This document shows, piece after piece, positions 6,402 to 7,179 of a stretch of 7,179 nucleotides of DNA. The notes beneath the pieces are model-generated. The model was not told the origin of the DNA, did not search any database, and saw only the letters and a program-made list of their open reading frames with translations. A program made the position numbers and the translations under genes. The stretch is from Chloroflexota bacterium (GTDB lineage: Bacteria; Chloroflexota; Limnocylindria; Limnocylindrales; CSP1-4). Positions within the stretch are counted from its first letter, which is position 1. Every line of letters starts with the position of its first letter. The stretch covers positions 1 through 7,179 of the forward strand of contig JAICUV010000176.1 in assembly GCA_025935655.1 (NCBI GenBank), read 5' to 3'.

Positions 6402-7179
6402 CGGGTTCCTCTCGTTGGTGCGGGGACGGAGGCGGGGACGGAGGCGGGGACGGAGGCAGGAACGGCGGTGGATTCCCGGAGGACGACCTCGGCGGGCAGG
6501 ACCTCGACCGGGAGCGGCCGCCCGGCCAGCAGGTGCTCGACCTGCTCGAACCCGTGACGGCCGAGGTCGCGCAGGGGGACCCGGACGGTGGACAGGGACG
6601 GGCTCGTGTCGGCGGCCACGGCGATGTCGTCGAAGCCCGCGACGGAGACGTCCGCGGGGACGCGGACCCCGAGCTCCGCGAGCCGGGCGAGCGCGCCGAG
6701 CGCCAGGAGGTCGTTGGCGCAGGCGACCGCCGTGAAGGGGACGCCGGTGGCGCGCAGCGCATCGATCCCCGCGCCGCCGCCCTCGCGGTCGAACGGCGTG
6801 TGGACGACGAGCGCCGCGTGGGGCTCCAGCCGCGCGTCCGCCATCCCCCGACGGAAGCCGTCGAGCCGCTGGCGCGCGACGTAGAGCGAGGTGGGTCCCG
6901 CGAGGAACGCGATCCGGCGGTGGCCGAGGCCGGCGAGCGCCCGGACCATCGCCGCGATCCCGCCGGCGTTGTCGACGCTGACCTCGGGCTCGCCCAGCGC
7001 GTGCGGCGACAGGTGCACGACGGCGGCCCCGAACGCGCGCATCCCGTCCACGTGGCGGGCGAGCTCGTCGGTGAGCGCCGGGTCGTCGAGCCCGCTGCCC
7101 GCGAAGATCACCGCCGCCACGCGCATCGAGCGCAGCAACCGGACGTACTCACGCTCCCGTTCGGGGTCCCGCTCGGAGC
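6398..7179 (-). CDS. LacI-family transcriptional regulator, C-terminal sensor domain (5' end outside window)
   Basis: The frame is open to the window edge; 259 residues are visible. They begin with SERDPEREREYVRLLRSMRV, the usual start of the periplasmic-binding-protein-like sensor, so the HTH and hinge (about 60-90 residues) lie outside. Family motifs: LAGLGHRRIAFLAGP; RQRLDGFRRGM; VACANDLLALGALARLAELG; VPADVSVAGFDDI; and SPSLSTVRVPLRDLGRHG, the dimer/effector lobe of LacI/GalR repressors. A TTG or ATG inside this stretch is not the real start because homology continues upstream. The C-terminal tail is a short VPAS repeat ending PAPTRGTR, encoded by 12-bp DNA repeats. The stop overlaps the aldolase start (ATGA), so the regulator is co-transcribed with its presumed targets and probably controls its own operon from an operator upstream of this window. 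The ligand is probably a sugar-like or hydroxy-acid metabolite (inference from the family). Confidence 0.93.
   Translation of the reverse strand, partial: SERDPEREREYVRLLRSMRVAAVIFAGSGLDDPALTDELARHVDGMRAFGAAVVHLSPHALGEPEVSVDNAGGIAAMVRALAGLGHRRIAFLAGPTSLYVARQRLDGFRRGMADARLEPHAALVVHTPFDREGGGAGIDALRATGVPFTAVACANDLLALGALARLAELGVRVPADVSVAGFDDIAVAADTSPSLSTVRVPLRDLGRHGFEQVEHLLAGRPLPVEVLPAEVVLRESTAVPASVPASVPASVPAPTRGTR
6406..6413 (-). promoter_or_regulatory. Ribosome binding site of the DapA-like gene
   Basis: GAGAGGAA on the minus strand places AGAGG 6 nt before the ATG at 6401. It lies inside the end of the regulator gene and supports the ATG that overlaps the regulator's stop. Confidence 0.65.
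6422..6469 (-). repeat. 12-bp tandem repeat encoding the regulator's C-terminal VPAS tail
   Basis: On the plus strand GGGGACGGAGGC occurs three times in perfect tandem (6422-6457), followed by a degenerate fourth unit (6458-6469, four mismatches). The period is a multiple of three, so the copies encode a repeated four-residue unit (V-P-A-S) just before the end of the LacI-family protein. Copy number could vary without breaking the frame. Confidence 0.85.

Noticed and set aside
5626..6762. Minus-strand open frame of 378 codons across the regulator/aldolase junction
   Set aside because: Pro/Arg/Ser-rich shadow in another frame, while both real genes are supported by family motifs along their whole length.
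1..7179. Mobile elements, tRNA/rRNA genes, CRISPR arrays, phage or defence genes
   Set aside because: Coding genes fill the window except for 51 bp, and no transposase motif, terminal repeat, spaced-repeat array or RNA gene signature was seen on either strand.

Overview
The window is about 7.2 kb of very GC-rich DNA with strong G/C preference at third codon positions. Every gene I can support lies on the minus strand. The composition, the frequent GTG starts and the mix of families (LacI regulator, LLM-class flavin oxidoreductase, FabG-like SDR, CoA-transferase, crotonase) suggest an actinobacterium or another high-GC soil bacterium, possibly Thermoleophilia. That placement is a guess from style, not a phylogenetic result.

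In transcription order (right to left) the genes are: the C-terminal part of a LacI-family regulator (7179-6398, cut by the window edge); a DapA/NAL-family class I aldolase-fold enzyme (6401-5472); a FabG-like short-chain dehydrogenase (5472-4717); a two-domain acetate/propionate-type CoA-transferase (4720-3164); a crotonase-family enoyl-CoA hydratase (3167-2388); a luciferase-like (LLM) flavin-dependent oxidoreductase (2338-1292); an AroE-like dehydrogenase (1295-438); and the N-terminal 145 codons of a fumarylacetoacetate hydrolase (FAH) family protein (435-1, cut by the window edge). Five of the seven junctions are stop/start overlaps (one ATGA, three GTGA, one TGATG) and one is a 2-nt gap. 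The only real intergenic space is 49 bp between the crotonase and the LLM gene; it holds two small inverted repeats. This is almost certainly one transcript, or one transcript with an internal control point. No stretch longer than 49 bp lacks a gene, and I see no RNA gene, mobile element or CRISPR array.

Together the genes look like a regulated catabolic operon for a small, probably hydroxylated or cyclic, carboxylic acid. The CoA-transferase would make an acyl-CoA, the crotonase would hydrate or isomerise it, the SDR and AroE-like enzymes would oxidise or reduce hydroxyl/keto groups, the LLM enzyme would perform a flavin or F420 redox step, and the DapA-like and FAH-like enzymes would cleave C-C bonds or dehydrate keto-acids. 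The substrate cannot be read from sequence. Three of the enzymes (DapA-like, AroE-like, FAH-like) keep their fold signatures but have changes in residues that define the classical activities. The usual names (dihydrodipicolinate synthase, shikimate dehydrogenase, fumarylacetoacetase) should therefore not be taken literally, and the cluster may encode an uncharacterised pathway.
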